NCBI RefSeq assembly: GCF_020882245.1
Contig: NC_083600.1
Span: forward strand, 7,750,001 to 7,814,000
Direction of reading: 5' to 3'
Length of the DNA stretch: 64,000 nt
DNA from: Rhopalosiphum padi
Lineage: Eukaryota; Arthropoda; Insecta; Hemiptera; Aphididae
Positions 13,001 to 28,000 of the stretch are shown one piece after another. A program made the position numbers and the translations under genes. Positions within the stretch are counted from its first letter, which is position 1. Each line of letters begins with the position of its first letter. The notes under the pieces are model-generated. The model made no database searches. It saw only the letters and a list, made by a program, of their open reading frames with translations, and was not told the DNA's origin.

Positions 13001-16000
13001 TATAATAAGCTATCGTACATGGAGTGGGTGACCAATATTATAACAAATAAACTATTAATTTATGTGCACCGTCGTGCTATAAAAATATATTGTAACACTC
13101 GTCATTAAAATACACAGACACAATATTATAATAAAAATACGGGCGCCCAAATAAAATAAATAGAAAAATAATAGAATTGACAATCAATAATAAATAATAA
13201 TAATGAACGTGATCGATATCACTGTTATCACGGATAGTATATAAACAAAATTAACGATACCAATAATCTGCTAATCTCCGCCGACGACTGATACCCTCGC
13301 AGTGTGACCACCAGACTTGCTGCGTTTAATTACTGGATCCGATATCACTCTATTTTAGGTGACAGGCGCCAGGTCATTGACACACTAATTTGCGAGATAT
13401 TTTTATGACGTACTTCACGTACTCGTAATGGAGCAAGGGACGAGACGAAAATTAATGACGACGTCCCGCACAACGACACAATAATAATACCTTCTTAGAC
13501 GATGCAGCGATCTTGCAATTAATAAATAAGTATTAATACGCGGTATCATGCATCAACGGCTCACACGGCCAAAATACGACTAAATGCGCCCACGCACAAC
13601 GCACAACAGTGGCGATATCCCGCACGACAGGATATAAAAAAGAGGTATAATTAAAGAAACGGTCCGCAAATGTTTTTTAATAAAACTACGTCAACGATAC
13701 CGCGAATGACACAAAAAATGGCACAAAATGGCCCACAATGAAAAAACGCCGCACACGCGACAAAGGCGACGTCTCGTACGACGGTCGCGGAAGAACAGTA
13801 CGTACTGTGTGTAGGTGGATGTCCACGGTTGTCTTATAAGCAAGAGAGGAGGGGACGACTGTTGAACTTGCCGAGCTTAATCTATACAAAGGTCGTCGAA
13901 CTTGGTCTCGGAATAACGCGATATATAATAAGTATATTATATCTTGAACACTTTGGTGTAGCTGCCATCCATGTGCAGTGTTCTTGTCAAGTCGATCTAT
14001 GACAATAGTGACTAGCCAAGCATCCCAGTGTTCTACTGGTTGCTCTATTGCTCGTAATGCTGCTACATGTGCACAAACATGAGAATGTAATTCTTGCAAT
14101 GAACTAGCCGATGCTTCTTCTATCCTTGGAGAATCCAAAATTGACCTGATATGTGATTGTATAATCAAGCTTTTATTATCGTAGCGTTGTTTGAGCCTTT
14201 GTAATACTGCTTCATAGTTACCATCACTAACCGGGATGGATTTCACTAAGTCTAACGCTTGGTCGCTTAGACACGATCTCAAATAATAAAACTTTTGCGC
14301 AGCTGATAGTGACTCGTCGTGGTGAACCAGTGCCTTAAAAACATCGTAGAATGATGGCCAATCTTGAATGTTGCCATTGAACTGGGGTAATGGTATAGGA
14401 GCTAGTTGCACTCGATTGCTAATTGAGGTGTTTCCAAATGACACATTCTGTCCTGTCGTACTAGTTGGTCTTTCTGCATTTATTAGCTCTTGTATACGGG
14501 ATCTTATATTATAATAATCAGCCTCAAACTTTGCTCTTTCTTGTTCAGCGCCTTCTATATCATCTACTGCGATTAATTCAATTTCACATTGAATAGCATC
14601 GAACTTTCGATTTATCTGCGGCAGCTCTTCTTGTCGAAAATCGAGGAGTGAAGTTGCATGTTCGACGGGATCAAATTTGTTTACAAATGTTATTATTCGC
14701 GTTAACGATGCCTTTATGACGCCCCGTTTTCTTTTGAGGTCCGTTAGCATTTTCTGCGACGATTCGTCGAGTACCATGATTGCAATGAAGACAGATGCTA
14801 ATAATTTATTAGAAAGCTAAATATATATATAATAAATAAAATTTGAATACACGCATACAACAAAATAAATATGATCTAGTATCAAAAATAATGCGATATC
14901 AAATTAAAATGCCAATTGCTATATACGATAAATTGATAATAATATTTATAATTTATAATTCGCAATAAAAGATAATAGATAAAAGAATTGAAATATTAAT
15001 CACTATGCAGTTACGCAACATAAAATATACCAATTAAAAATACCACAGAAATATAAGATTTAAGAATATATGAAATATACGTAATAAAATAAGATAAGAT
15101 CACGTCGAGGTCACCAAATGTTCGGGCCGGGAACGAACAATAATAGGCCGTGCGCCCGGTCACCAAAATACTTCGCGCTTAATAAGTATTATACTAACAC
15201 ACCGACCGACCTATGTAAAATTGTGTTAATTGTATATAGCTCAACTAGAATTGGTTGGGTTCGCCGCGCAAATACTAGTGAGCTATGTAGTGTGGTGGTG
15301 TGTAAGTGTGTATATAGTATATGTGTTAGTGTGTACCTATACTTAAATCTAGGACGAATAGGTAACTTTATAATAAATAATGGTAACTCAAATCAAATCT
15401 GGTAAAAATATGATATAATAATAAAATAAACAAATTACGGCCCTTTTGGCCCAACAAGTAAAAAATGTATATAATAATAGGCCTAACCAAAATGCCGATT
15501 CGGCACAACCAGATATAATAATAATATATAAAATAATTAGGTAATAATTGCAAGTGTATAAACAGTAAATATCAAAAACTGTGTAGCCCTTATGACCAAA
15601 CAGAATAAAATATAGATATAATAAAATCTAGGTAATGAAAAAAGTTATGGCCCTTCTGGCTCAATAACACAATAATTATAATATAAAACAAAACGCTATT
15701 AGAGCAGTAACCTGGTATAATTAATATAGAATATAGAAAAGAAAAGCCCTTCTGGCCTCACAATAATAAAAAAAATATATAGCGCTTTTGGCTCAACAGA
15801 GTAAATGTTAACAATACCTAATAATATAATAATAATACATAAATAACAATAAAAAATAACTCACGACTTGTCGGTGCACTGCTGGCCAGCTGCTACCTAG
15901 ACCTATATACACTAAAAAATTCACACTCAACAAAGATATTCACAAAGGTATAAAAAGACGCAAATGCTACGACGACTGCGACAATGAATATAATATATGA

Positions 16001-19000
16001 TAATAGTATAATTTAAATATGGCAATTCGCACACCGGTATATAAAATAGATATAGTAACAAATATATGGCGATTAGCGCCCACGCAATAGTTATAAAAAA
16101 AATAGCAATTCGTGCATATTTAAAAAGATATTGTTCACGACGGCCTAGCTCACGACGACGGACGGAGAAAGAAGAAAAAAAAAAAACTGCGGCGGCCGTG
16201 TTAAACTACGCGGACCGGCGAGCCGGCGGCCGCAGATAACACGCCGATACCTGTTTTGCATAATATTATATAATTCACAAGACACAAAATATAATTAAAA
16301 CAAAAATAAATATAAAAATAACGGCTGGTGCGCGCGAGTGTTTGTGTGTGTGTGTGTGTGTGTCGATCGGTTGTTCGTCCGTAACCGCTAGTATTATACA
16401 CTATTATATCCTATTCTATGGCGGCAACAGCTGTTTTGATCTTTTTATTTCACTTTTGGCTTATAATTATTTTTTCATTGATCGATTGATTGTTTCATTA
16501 GTATTTAAAATTAAATTTTTGAAAAAACTGACTACTTTTTCAGGCATTGAATCTCATTGAGCTTTTTATTTACATTTATTTTTCTATTATATCTATATAT
16601 AGTTACTAATTAGTTTTTTTTTTGATTTCTTCTTGTGTTGGCGTTATTATTAATGTTACATAGTCTTGTTATAGTTGAAATTGAAATTTTTAAATGGTCG
16701 CTGCTAACTTAAGACTATATTAAAAATAGCTGATAAATTCTATTGCGTGGGTTTAGTCATGTATTGTAACCTATATCTAAAAGAATTATATTATCGAATT
16801 TTAATATTCTTTCTATTATATTTTCTCAATGATTTATTATTAAAAAGTAAAATATTTCAACGTGGCTCTTAAAATCATCTATAACAATATAAAATGAAAA
16901 CAACGTAAAGCGTTAATTATAAAAAACAGATATATTGTTATTAAAATAAGTTTGGTTTAACAAGTATAAATTTAAAACGGTAATAATTGTTTCTTTTCCG
17001 TAAATTTAAACTTATGTACTTTAGATAATATCGGATATGTAAATTGCGACACCACTGTTGGAGAAAATGGTATTTATTTGTTTTTTATGGTAATCGGTAT
17101 ACGTTGGGATATTTACAATTTAATTGTATAAAATTTGTTTCTCGAAGGCATATAATATTTATTTATTTTTGCGTTTTTAAACAATCGATTCGCTATATTT
17201 TTCACATAATCCGTTAAGATTACGTTGTGTAATATGTATTAATATTCTGTATTATAATTATTTGAATTTGTAAATTCACGGATAAGTGCTTATACAGACA
17301 ATTTAATATTTGAGATGGTCTTATTTATTAATCAATTATCTTATAATCTTATCTAATTGAAGAGATAGGGAACGATATGTTTTAATTTTTATTAATCTCT
17401 ATATTTTATGATAGTGGAGCTTTTGTTATTTTATTATGAAGAGTTATAGATTATGTATTGTATTTTATTATTTAAACACGCCAAATAGTAAAAAGCGAAA
17501 AGATTGAATATATTACACATTTTATAATAATATATATACATACAAAATAATTATGCACACCGTATATAGGCTTCTCGTAATACAGTTTATGACGTTGTTA
17601 AATACCAAACTTCAAACGATAAAATGCATAGTATATGATTTTATTTTCCCGTCATTGATCAAAAAGTAATACATATTAAAATATTATGCGTTTATTTTGT
17701 ATTTTATTATACGATAAAGTAGATAATATTATGTACGCGCATACACATTACCGTTCGGAAAATACGATTTTAACTCACATCAAATATCATGTCGGTCGGT
17801 ACGCGTTACGAGTATTATAATGTTCGGCAAAACACATGCATATTATGGTATTATAGCTCATGTTTCCGCACCAATATCACGCGCGTATTGAACGTCGTTC
17901 GGCAGTGTTTAACGAACCGTTTTATAAAACTACTATAATACAACGCTAAAAACGCTACTCCTAATTTTTTTTATCGTAAATATTATTATCAAACACTATA
18001 ATATAATACCGTTGTTTGTTCGGTTTTCAGATCATCGGCATCGTGTCCGTGTTCTTCATATGCGTGTCGATCCTGTCGTTTTGCCTGAAAACGCACCCGA
18101 ACATGCGGGTGCCGATCATCAAGAACATCACGGTGAACACGTCGCACAACACGACCGCCTGGGTGTTGGACAAGACGCAGACGAACGCGCACGAGGCGTT
18201 CTTCTACATCGAGTGCGTGTGCAACGCATGGTTCACGTTCGAGATTCTGGTGCGGTTCATCGCGTCGCCGAACAAGTGCGAGTTCGTCAAGGCGTCGGTG
18301 AACATCATCGACTACATCGCCACGCTGTCGTTCTACATCGACCTGATACTGCAGAAGTTCGCGTCGCACCTGGAAAACGCCGACATACTCGAGTTCTTCT
18401 CGATCATCCGGATCATGAGGCTGTTCAAGCTCACCCGTCACTCGTCCGGGCTCAAGATACTGATGCAGACGTTCCGGGCGTCCGCCAAGGAGCTGACGCT
18501 GCTGGTGTTCTTCCTGGTGCTGGGCATCGTGATATTCGCCAGCCTGGTGTACTACGCGGAGCGCATCCAGGCCAACCCGCACAACGACTTCAACAGCATA
18601 CCGCTGGGCCTGTGGTGGGCCCTGGTCACCATGACCACCGTCGGTTACGGCGACATGGCCCCGAAGACGTACGTGGGCATGTTCGTCGGCGCCCTCTGCG
18701 CCCTGGCCGGCGTGCTCACCATCGCCCTGCCCGTTCCCGTCATCGTTTCCAACTTTGCCATGTACTACTCGCACACGCAGGCCCGGGCCAAGCTGCCCAA
18801 GAAGCGGCGCCGGGTGCTGCCCGTCGAACAGCCCCGCGGGCCCAGGCTGCCCGGCCAGGGCCCGCCGCCCCAGCAACAGATGAACCAGCCCGGGTGCGGC
18901 TCGGGCGGCATGGGCATGGGCGGCGGCGGCGGCGGCCACGGCCCTTGCGCCGGCGTCGGCGGCCTACCGCCGAACGTGGCCGGGGCGCCGGTCAACACGA

Positions 19001-22000
19001 CGGGCGTGCCGGCCGTCAACCGGCGGATGAACGCCATCAAGAGCAATCATCCCAAAGACGGGGCAGGACCCAAAGTCGGTGAGATACCAAACACGCACGG
19101 CGATGGCGACACTCGTGCGACCTCTGACACACACCCGTTTTGTCGTCGTCGTTGTCGTCGCCTTTACCGTGTCGTTTTCATTACTATCGTATCTGTGTAA
19201 TTTATTATACTCGTCCTTAGCTGTTCCCCCGTTTAGGGCGCTTTGGCTTTTGCGCAAAGCTTTTATGCGTGTGTGTTTTAGTATTTTCGACGTTATGATA
19301 CGTCGTTTACGCGTGGCCTGGCAGAACACTGGCGGACTTACGAGAACGATACAAGTTTTTTCTCTTATATTATATTATTATCTTTCCCGTGTAATTTTTA
19401 TGGCGGTAAAGCGCGTTTGGTTCGGTTAAAAGTATATACGAGAAATATATCGTTTTCAAGAAAAACTATTGTGATTTACAGTGTTTAAAATTATTATTCG
19501 TTTATTATATTATTACCAAATTATTTTATTATACAAATAATGTTAAATCGGTCGATGCTTATTCTCTATCATAGTATATTTTGTTAGGTACACAGTCGTA
19601 ATATCTGCCTTTCGAGTACAAAATTTGCACCCTACGCAACTTTATAGATAGTCGTAAGCCACGAAAATAAAGTCATGCTAAAGACCCAAAGTACACGCAA
19701 TCGCGTAACGGAGAGCAACGATAATCCATAGAACAACAAATAATGCTTATGTAGCACGACTGTTTCGCCAAATTTGTACTTGCATGACGATGTTTAATAA
19801 TTTAACACAACTCTATAATCAGTTTTGAGGAATGAGACCGGCAATTTTATTTACATAGGATAACAATAATTTCCGATCATAATGATTATGAAATTGTAAA
19901 GTAATATTGGTATTTATATTAAACTAGATGCGTGTTACAAATAGTTACTTACTAAATATACTATCTATCCGTTACCTTAAATAATAAATTGTACGTTATC
20001 GAATTATTTTTCAATCAATATAAAAGTGTTTCGCCCGTTTTATTCATACGAATTTACCATTATTCAACAGTGACTATATTTATTTAACCCGTTTTTTAGA
20101 CAATTCAAATCTCACGAAAAATTAAAATCATTTATAATTATCAATTTAAATGTATATATAAACGTATGAGTATATTTTTTATTATTATTAAGTTCTATTT
20201 AATAATGATGTAATATTTCCAAAAAATTGCATAAAAACAATTTATAAATTCTGTCATAAGTAACGTATAAGTATAAGTATAGCATGTTGACTAGTGGAAA
20301 TCATTTAATACAAGTTAGTTGTGTTCGTCACGTTATAAAATTTAAATTTTAAATTAAATTAATTATTCTCAAATTTCCCCCCGAAATTCTTATAGAAGAG
20401 ATATTAAGAGCTGTGGTGGCCCTACTAATCAAACTGTCTTAATGATCGATCTACCATTATTGTATTTAAAGTCTCGGTATATAGTATAATTTGTATAATG
20501 GTTCATAAACTCGTGTTTCACAACTCTGTGATTTTAAATCACGGTGATGATTAATGAAGACTTGTAAGACGTTAGGTCTGCCAGTGCCATTGCTTTTCGC
20601 ATTAATTATTGAACGGACGCTGTGAGTTTAAAAACACTTTTCGTCTAAAGTATAGATTATTGAAACAAGAACAAAACGTCTTGATAACAATTTTATAATT
20701 TATCACGCATAAGATTTAAAATAAAAAAATATATGAAAATAAAATCATCTAATTAATGGATATTATAATTCTATGCATCAATACAATCTCTAGAAACGGA
20801 CGAAGTGTGTTGTTAAATAATCAGTGCTGGATCAAACATCTCTACTGCTAATCATGCGCTTATAAATTGTGTGTAATGCTTACAGAAACTGAACCCGCCA
20901 CGAGATACTAATCGATAACACACTCTGAACATATTAAAAACAAAACAATTCTACAACGGTATACAATATACATGATGATACTAACACTATAAAATTACAC
21001 AGTAATTTTAATTTTTTTTTTCCTATTCGCACCACGGTGATTTATTTAGTATTTTTGAACCCAATTTGAACGTTGATATAAGTATAATATGATTGACTTA
21101 GTTTTGATTGCAAAGTAGGAACCCAATAAAAAGACGTGTGTTCATCACCGTATAATACTATGTTGTTAAAATAATTTCATTCGTGGTTATTTAAATAATA
21201 TTATTTTGCTTCGTCTAATAACTAATTGTTCACCTATAATAGGTATATGTAGTAAAATTAAGTGAAAATAAATGTTTTTTTTTAAATATAATTGCATATT
21301 ATTAAATTAATTAGACATAATAATAAATAAGTTTTTATAAACTGAAAATAAACTAAATTTAAACTTAATATATATATATATATATGAGTTATAAAATATA
21401 TTTTAGTTCAAAGATAATATGGTTTAAGGTATTATTTTATATATATTATTTTGTTTAAAGATATTATTTCGACCTTAAATCTAAACTTTTACCGTCATCA
21501 TAATGTTTGGATTCATGTCAGATAGTTATTACTTATTATTAGTAGTAATGGTATTTTATTTCAAAGAAATGTTATCGGTTTGAACTATATCCGTCGTGTA
21601 ATGAGATGATTTGACGTGGAGAAAAAATATATTTTTGATTTTCCACTTTTCTAGACATATCTCTGACATAATAATATAACGTCTTGTACTTCAATATAAT
21701 ACGGTTTGGCGATGAAATCGCGTTCTACTTCAATTGGCCGACGGGACTAAAATCGTAAAAAGACATGTCATCTAATTTCAAAAAATGTTAATGGATGCCC
21801 CGGGATGTGATCGAAATGAAGATCGGCACATCAACTGCAACGTATTAACGTGGATTGTCCCATGGGTATTAATACCAGCGATATTATGGGATATTATATC
21901 TTATTTCACGTAAACCCACATTGGACGATAAGAAACTAATACAATATACTATCCGTGTACTGTAATAATAACAATATTATTCGAATAACCATACTATAGG

Positions 22001-25000
22001 CTATATTGTTGTTCTCGGTGATTAATCGGTTAATGGCAGCGTGACAGTTTATGAAACGGATTTAACAAAAATATAAAAAAAGCGTTTTACATAATAAATT
22101 ATTGTACGTCGTTATTATCTAAAGTATAAATAAAAATAACTAGTCGATTCCTAATTCAGTGGATACTATAAAATATATCGGAACATAATATCTGCATAAC
22201 GCGTTATTTTTTATTGTTTCGCACTTGGTTTAGTGGTTAGTAGTGCGATGTATAATATTTACATCAAACTCTTGTGTTGTTTTTTGGTTTCGCCTGCAGT
22301 GGTGTAATATTATATTATTATTTGCATTTGAATACCTATTCAGTTTCGTAATTTCATCGTTGTTTAAACATTACGAAGTTACCATAATACACGTATAAAC
22401 GTACTTATTTAATATTATCCTTTTGAGTTTCAAAGAGAAGAGTATTAGTAATACGCACTGACAGATATATTACAGCTCAGCGATATCATAGTTAGAGTGG
22501 GTGATGCACGTTACCGAAAACACACACTTTAGCAGTATATCATCTCACTGAAATTATTGTTGCATGTGTACGTTTATAACTCTACGCGTATCATTCGGAG
22601 ACATCGTGTCTTATATCAGTAATCGCTGATGTCGTGTATTCGTGTGACATAACATGATTTTATCGTGTCACGGTCAAATCGGAGCTTGTAAAATAATTGA
22701 TAATTATACATTCTATTATGAACTCTCTGTTTGCTTATTATGCGTATTAGTATTTTTGTACGGAAAAACGAAACCTTGATCTTCACCTAAACATTATGAT
22801 TTTTTATAATATGTTACCATGTGCAATAAGTATATTAGTACACCCTACCCGACGGTTGGACGTAAATATATGTGTGGAACGCACAGATTTATAATTTCAT
22901 CGAATGACTGAATGACTCTGATATCATTAAATAAAAATCATTTTTCATATTTTTTTATTTTTTTTTTTACAGACACTTTTTATGATATATTTATTTCCAA
23001 CTGTTTTATATTTTTTTATGATATTAAATATAATATATTTTTTTCATATTCAGAAAAAAACATGTTAAATTCGTTGTAACTCAGTATTATCTGTCAGTCT
23101 GGCATACAGAGAAATAAATGTATTTAACATTATCCGCAAACCTGAAAATAGCATGCATGTTTTTTTCATCCTTACCTATTTAAAATTTTGTAAATTAATC
23201 AATACGATAATATTGAGCACATATTTCCCCCATCCACTATAGAAAATTAAATTTTCTGGCTTAACTAATGTTGTGTATAAATTTTTAAAACGGTCGTTCA
23301 AATGCATGCGAACTGCGGGTCAAATATTTGCGAATTGTATAATGGGCGGTGCTAAGGAAATATACGTGTAAATAGCACCATTGAATTGACAGAAACATAC
23401 TTTTGCGTGACATAATATTTTAATATAATATAATATTACCGTCTTTGAGGAACAATCATCTGAACAATTTTTTGATTTACTACAATTCACAAGTGTTATT
23501 TTTATCATCGACGGTTCAGGAATACCGTTGTACAGTTGATTAATTCAGTTAAACGTGCGTTTCTAAAGACGAATAGAGAGAAAAGTATGCCTAGGGTCAA
23601 TAATGCAACATATTATTATATTGTTATTTATAACTCAAAGATGAATAATAATATTATATAAATGGAAAATCTATATGAAACGCGTGTGTACGGCGATGCG
23701 AACCGACGTGTATTTTGGTGTTTTGAATTTGGAAAAAAAAAATAATAACATTGCACTTATAATATACGTCCCACTGGCGGCGTGTGCCACTGTCGATCGA
23801 AATACGTCTTTTAAATATAATTGAATACGAAACGCTGCAGATGAGGCGTATAGAGGGTACGGATGAATTGCAAAACACAACACAATAAAATAATATAATA
23901 CATATAAGTATATGTGCGCATAAAAAGTAAAAAAACTTCTGGCGCCCTTAAAAATTGTCAAATCAACTTATGCGCGCGTCGCCCGCACCGATATAATAGC
24001 GGCAGTGGAATTATGTATATATGTATTATAATTAGGGTGTGTTACGCTTAATGAGTCTTGTCGTACATGTAAATTATACATTATACCAATCGATACGAGG
24101 GCGGTGCACTGAACGGTGTAACTAAATAAATGTAAATTTAAAAAATAATAATAATAATAACTTATAATATAGTGTTCATTAAATCAACATTTATTTTATT
24201 TTATGACACTGTTTTAAGATTTTCATATAAACGTATGTTAAATAAGTTTTTGAAAATTATTGATTGGTATATTTTTTAGTTACCGACGTCTTCGATTCTG
24301 AATTCGTTCTAGAAAACCCATCATACTATTATAAGAAACCACAGCAAAGGTCGAAGTTTTATTCGTGTGCTACACTCGTATACTAATATATTTCATACTA
24401 AATAGGTTTTTGAGTTATAATCAATAGTTTCCACATAAAATATATTTTTAGGGTACGGTGTAATACCACATTAGTGGTGCGTTTCTTAAAACGATTTATA
24501 ACCAATATTATCATTTCATTCATCACGCAGCAATCAACAGTGATCTGTAATAACGTAAAGCCATTATTGTCATTTTCGTATTCACTTAATTACGCATACA
24601 TTATATTATTATTTAAACACTTTTTATATAAGCTTTTGTTTACTTTTCCATTTAGATATTTTAATTAGGTATCTTCGCACTACTTAATCGTTATGATGTG
24701 CATTTTTTTACGCGTTTGTTAAGGTACAGGGGCTACTACTTTGAAAAAATATGCAATGGAATCTAAAAATTACGAATACTGTTCGTCTTCAAAATTGGGA
24801 GTAGAAGTATTTAAGCCCTTTTAAATTACACATATTAAAATTCAATAAAAAAAAAAAAACAACGAAATTAATTGCTCGAGATGAAAATTAAATCCATACA
24901 ATACTATATGTACTACTGCCACATAAAACAACGTTCAGAAAACTATTGCCGCTTTTTCAATCGGTATTTGCATGAAATATACATAGAAGAAAAATCGGTC

Positions 25001-28000
25001 GGGGACCCGGAGGAAAGCCATTGTTGGCCTGGAAAGTTTTCCCGAAAGTTTTCTCGGAGAAAAATCGCACTTAACTTCTCAGTCCGACAAGAATATTTTT
25101 CCACGCGTTTAGTGACGTTAACCGTCTACCTCTATTGTTTTCGACGTGTGTATTGTATTTGTCATAATAACGCAAATATCGTTGGCTATGATGTATATCA
25201 CTATATATAGAGCATGAGATTATTGTTTTGATGCAGCGCAAAATTATTTCGGGGCGGCAACCCTTGTGCACGTTATCGAACTATTTATAATTCAACGATT
25301 TTTGAGCGCGCGTATTATAACCGCGCTGTGTTCAAACAACGCCATTCAACGTGATCGGGCAATTTATGACAATTCAATCAAATATTCATGTTGGCAATCT
25401 CGATGATTAATGATTTATGTGTAAACGTTCGACATTAATACGTGCCTACGTAACGCTATTATTATTACCCAGACAGCAATAGAATATTCTTATAATGTTA
25501 TACCAATGTTATTTACTCAACAGTAACATTTAGTAAAATATTTTTTCAATGTTATAATAATATTTGTAGATGTTACTGTAACATTACTACAAAATTATTT
25601 GGCCGCTATTTTCATGTTATCCTAACAACATATTATCAATATTATCATAATATTAATAACATAATATTCAGTTAATAATAATTTTAAATATTTGATTAAC
25701 ATTTTAACTCAATAGTATTGTAATATTTTAATTTAAACATTAAAACAATAATAAAAAAATTATTTTTAATTATTCCTTAATTCTTTTAACATTGGTTTTT
25801 AAAATATGTGTGATTATTGTAATTAAATAAACAAATTCAACTAAAATGTTCATTTATTGACCATATAAATCATACAAATTTGAAATACATATATATAATA
25901 ATAATATAATATATTTACATGATTAATATATAAATTTAATATAATATTGGAATATCAATATTTTAATTTATATTTATATAATATTATGATCTAACACAAA
26001 AATAAAAATAATAACTGGTGAGTAGTATAATATATACCCAATATTAACTTCATTAAAATAGCAAATATTAAATAATAAAAACTGCAAACTTGTAAGATAC
26101 AAATCTAAGAATTTAAAAAAATGTAAATAATATAATAATAATGATAACATAATCTTTTAAATATATTAACTTCATAAAAGGCTTCTTGAGAGTTTTTCTT
26201 GTTTTTGGGATACTTTTTTAATGCGGAATGGAGCATGGGATAGCCAAATTCCTAATGAGTTATCTATTTCTTTTTCAGGAACAACACTGTACTTGACGTT
26301 AACTCGTATAGCATCTATAATATTCAAAATACAATAATAATAATATAATATTAGATTAATAAAATAAAATATAGCAAATTTAATAAAATGCAGCATATTT
26401 CAATATTTAATTATAATAACTATCAACTACTTATAGTGATTATTTGTTTAATAGTTTTAGTTATATTGTACCAAACAAGTTCAATTTAATATGTTTACCT
26501 ATAATAACACGATAGGTATTTAAGCCTGAAAAACATAGCTTAGACTTAAATCCATGTAACGAATAATTAGATAGCAAAACATCACTTAACATTCTTGAAA
26601 CAATTCTTCGAACACTATTTCCAAGATCATTAACATCTATTAACACTGATAATTGAGTAACCTAAAAAGAAACACATTTTACAAGACAATTGTATAATAG
26701 AGGAAAATTATAAGAATTAAAAAGTATAATACCAATGTATTTTTAAAGTTTTCATCAGTCTTAATTTTTATTTCCAATGACTCTAATTCATCATGATTTT
26801 TAATAGGAAATATGTTGTCAAGATTTGTGATATTTTTGGCTGATGTATTTTTATTAGCCATCAATGTATTAATATTAATACTGTTTGATTGTACAATACT
26901 TAAAATGCTGCCAATGTCATATTTCATATTTACCAAAGTGTTAGTAATAAACCGTTGAAAATCTGTCAAATCATTATTATATTATATATTAGCAGGTTTA
27001 TTTTTCCAAGTTGAAATGTGAGCATATATGTATCATATATTTGATGTAAGAAAAATTTGTGAATAACTTAATATCTTTAGTCAAATAGAATTTTATAGCA
27101 TCATTAACTATATTATATCTTACTATAGTATATTACTAAAACAGTGCACATACCATTAGATATATTTGGCTGGTTTTGTAAAATTGTAGTATCTTGTGGC
27201 AGTTTTAAAATATTAGCTGTAATACCAGATGATCCTATATAGTATTATAAAAAAGAAATAAGTATCTTAATTTATAAAAGAATATGTGTAAATACGTGGG
27301 TAGGTACATAGAATATATTATATTGGTTTGATAAAACTATAGGTTTATTTTTTTTTTTTATACAATGGCAAACTAAAGAAAATTAATATTAATACTTATA
27401 CTTCTACAGTTTAATCATACGTCATACAATGAAGTTTTTGAACCATAAATTTTACATTTATTAGATTATTTTAAATTAAAATGTAAACGTATAATTATAT
27501 TATATTATATTTACCTGTGTTTTCAATATTTTGATCACAAAATAATATTTTTTTAACTTTGATACTATTTCGATCAGAACTTGTTTTATATAATAATTGT
27601 GTATCCTCATTTTTTTCAACCGTCCAAGTCCCAACAGGAGATGAAATTATATGTTCTATATCATCAATGGGTTTATTAACTAATGAAGAGGCATGTTTTT
27701 CAGGTGTTATACAATTAATACCATCAATAACAGATTTGCCTATAAAATAAAAAAGTTACCGTCAGAAGTTTAAATATACAATAACACAATTATTACTAGA
27801 AAAAAGTTTCAATTTTAATACAATGCCTATTATAACAACACAAATTTAGTAAGACATGATAATGCCGACAACTTTTTAAGCTTAAATAAAAATAAACATA
27901 TATATCATAAAAGATATATTAATATAAATAATTAAATACAGTAAATTGTAATTTATTTGACGAGTTACATTAAGTTAAATATAGATTATTACATCTAACA

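Larger units (their letters stand above)
7163..16429 (-). mobile_element. BEL/Pao LTR retrotransposon, 9,267 bp, recent insertion, gag interrupted
   Basis: This is a complete LTR element read on the minus strand: 5' LTR 15119-16429, primer-binding site, gag, pol, polypurine tract, 3' LTR 7163-8530. Both LTRs start TG and end CA, and the element is bounded by the 5-bp duplication GCTGT (7158-7162 and 16430-16434), the size typical of BEL/Pao. Domain order (gag, zinc knuckles, protease, reverse transcriptase, RNase H, integrase, C-terminal DUF5641-like domain) also fits BEL/Pao. The coding part is a single frame, now split by a nested solo LTR at 12936-13950, so this copy should not make full-length Gag-Pol. 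It lies antisense within intron 1 of Shaw. The near-identical LTRs argue for a young insertion; the nested insertion is younger still. Confidence 0.95.

Noticed and set aside
13686..13950. C-terminal 88 residues of the gag ORF
   Set aside because: They are encoded by the nested solo LTR, not by gag, so they are not part of the native protein.
12936..13950. Insert in gag as a spliced intron
   Set aside because: TG/CA ends and a 4-bp duplication explain it as a mobile-element remnant; GT/AG sites do not coincide with its boundaries.
17989..18939. 316-codon open frame on the minus strand opposite the Shaw main exon, and a 356-codon frame on + in another phase
   Set aside because: Both are shadows: the exon is GC-rich and lacks stop codons in other frames. 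The products are Arg/His/Gly-rich low-complexity sequence with no domain.
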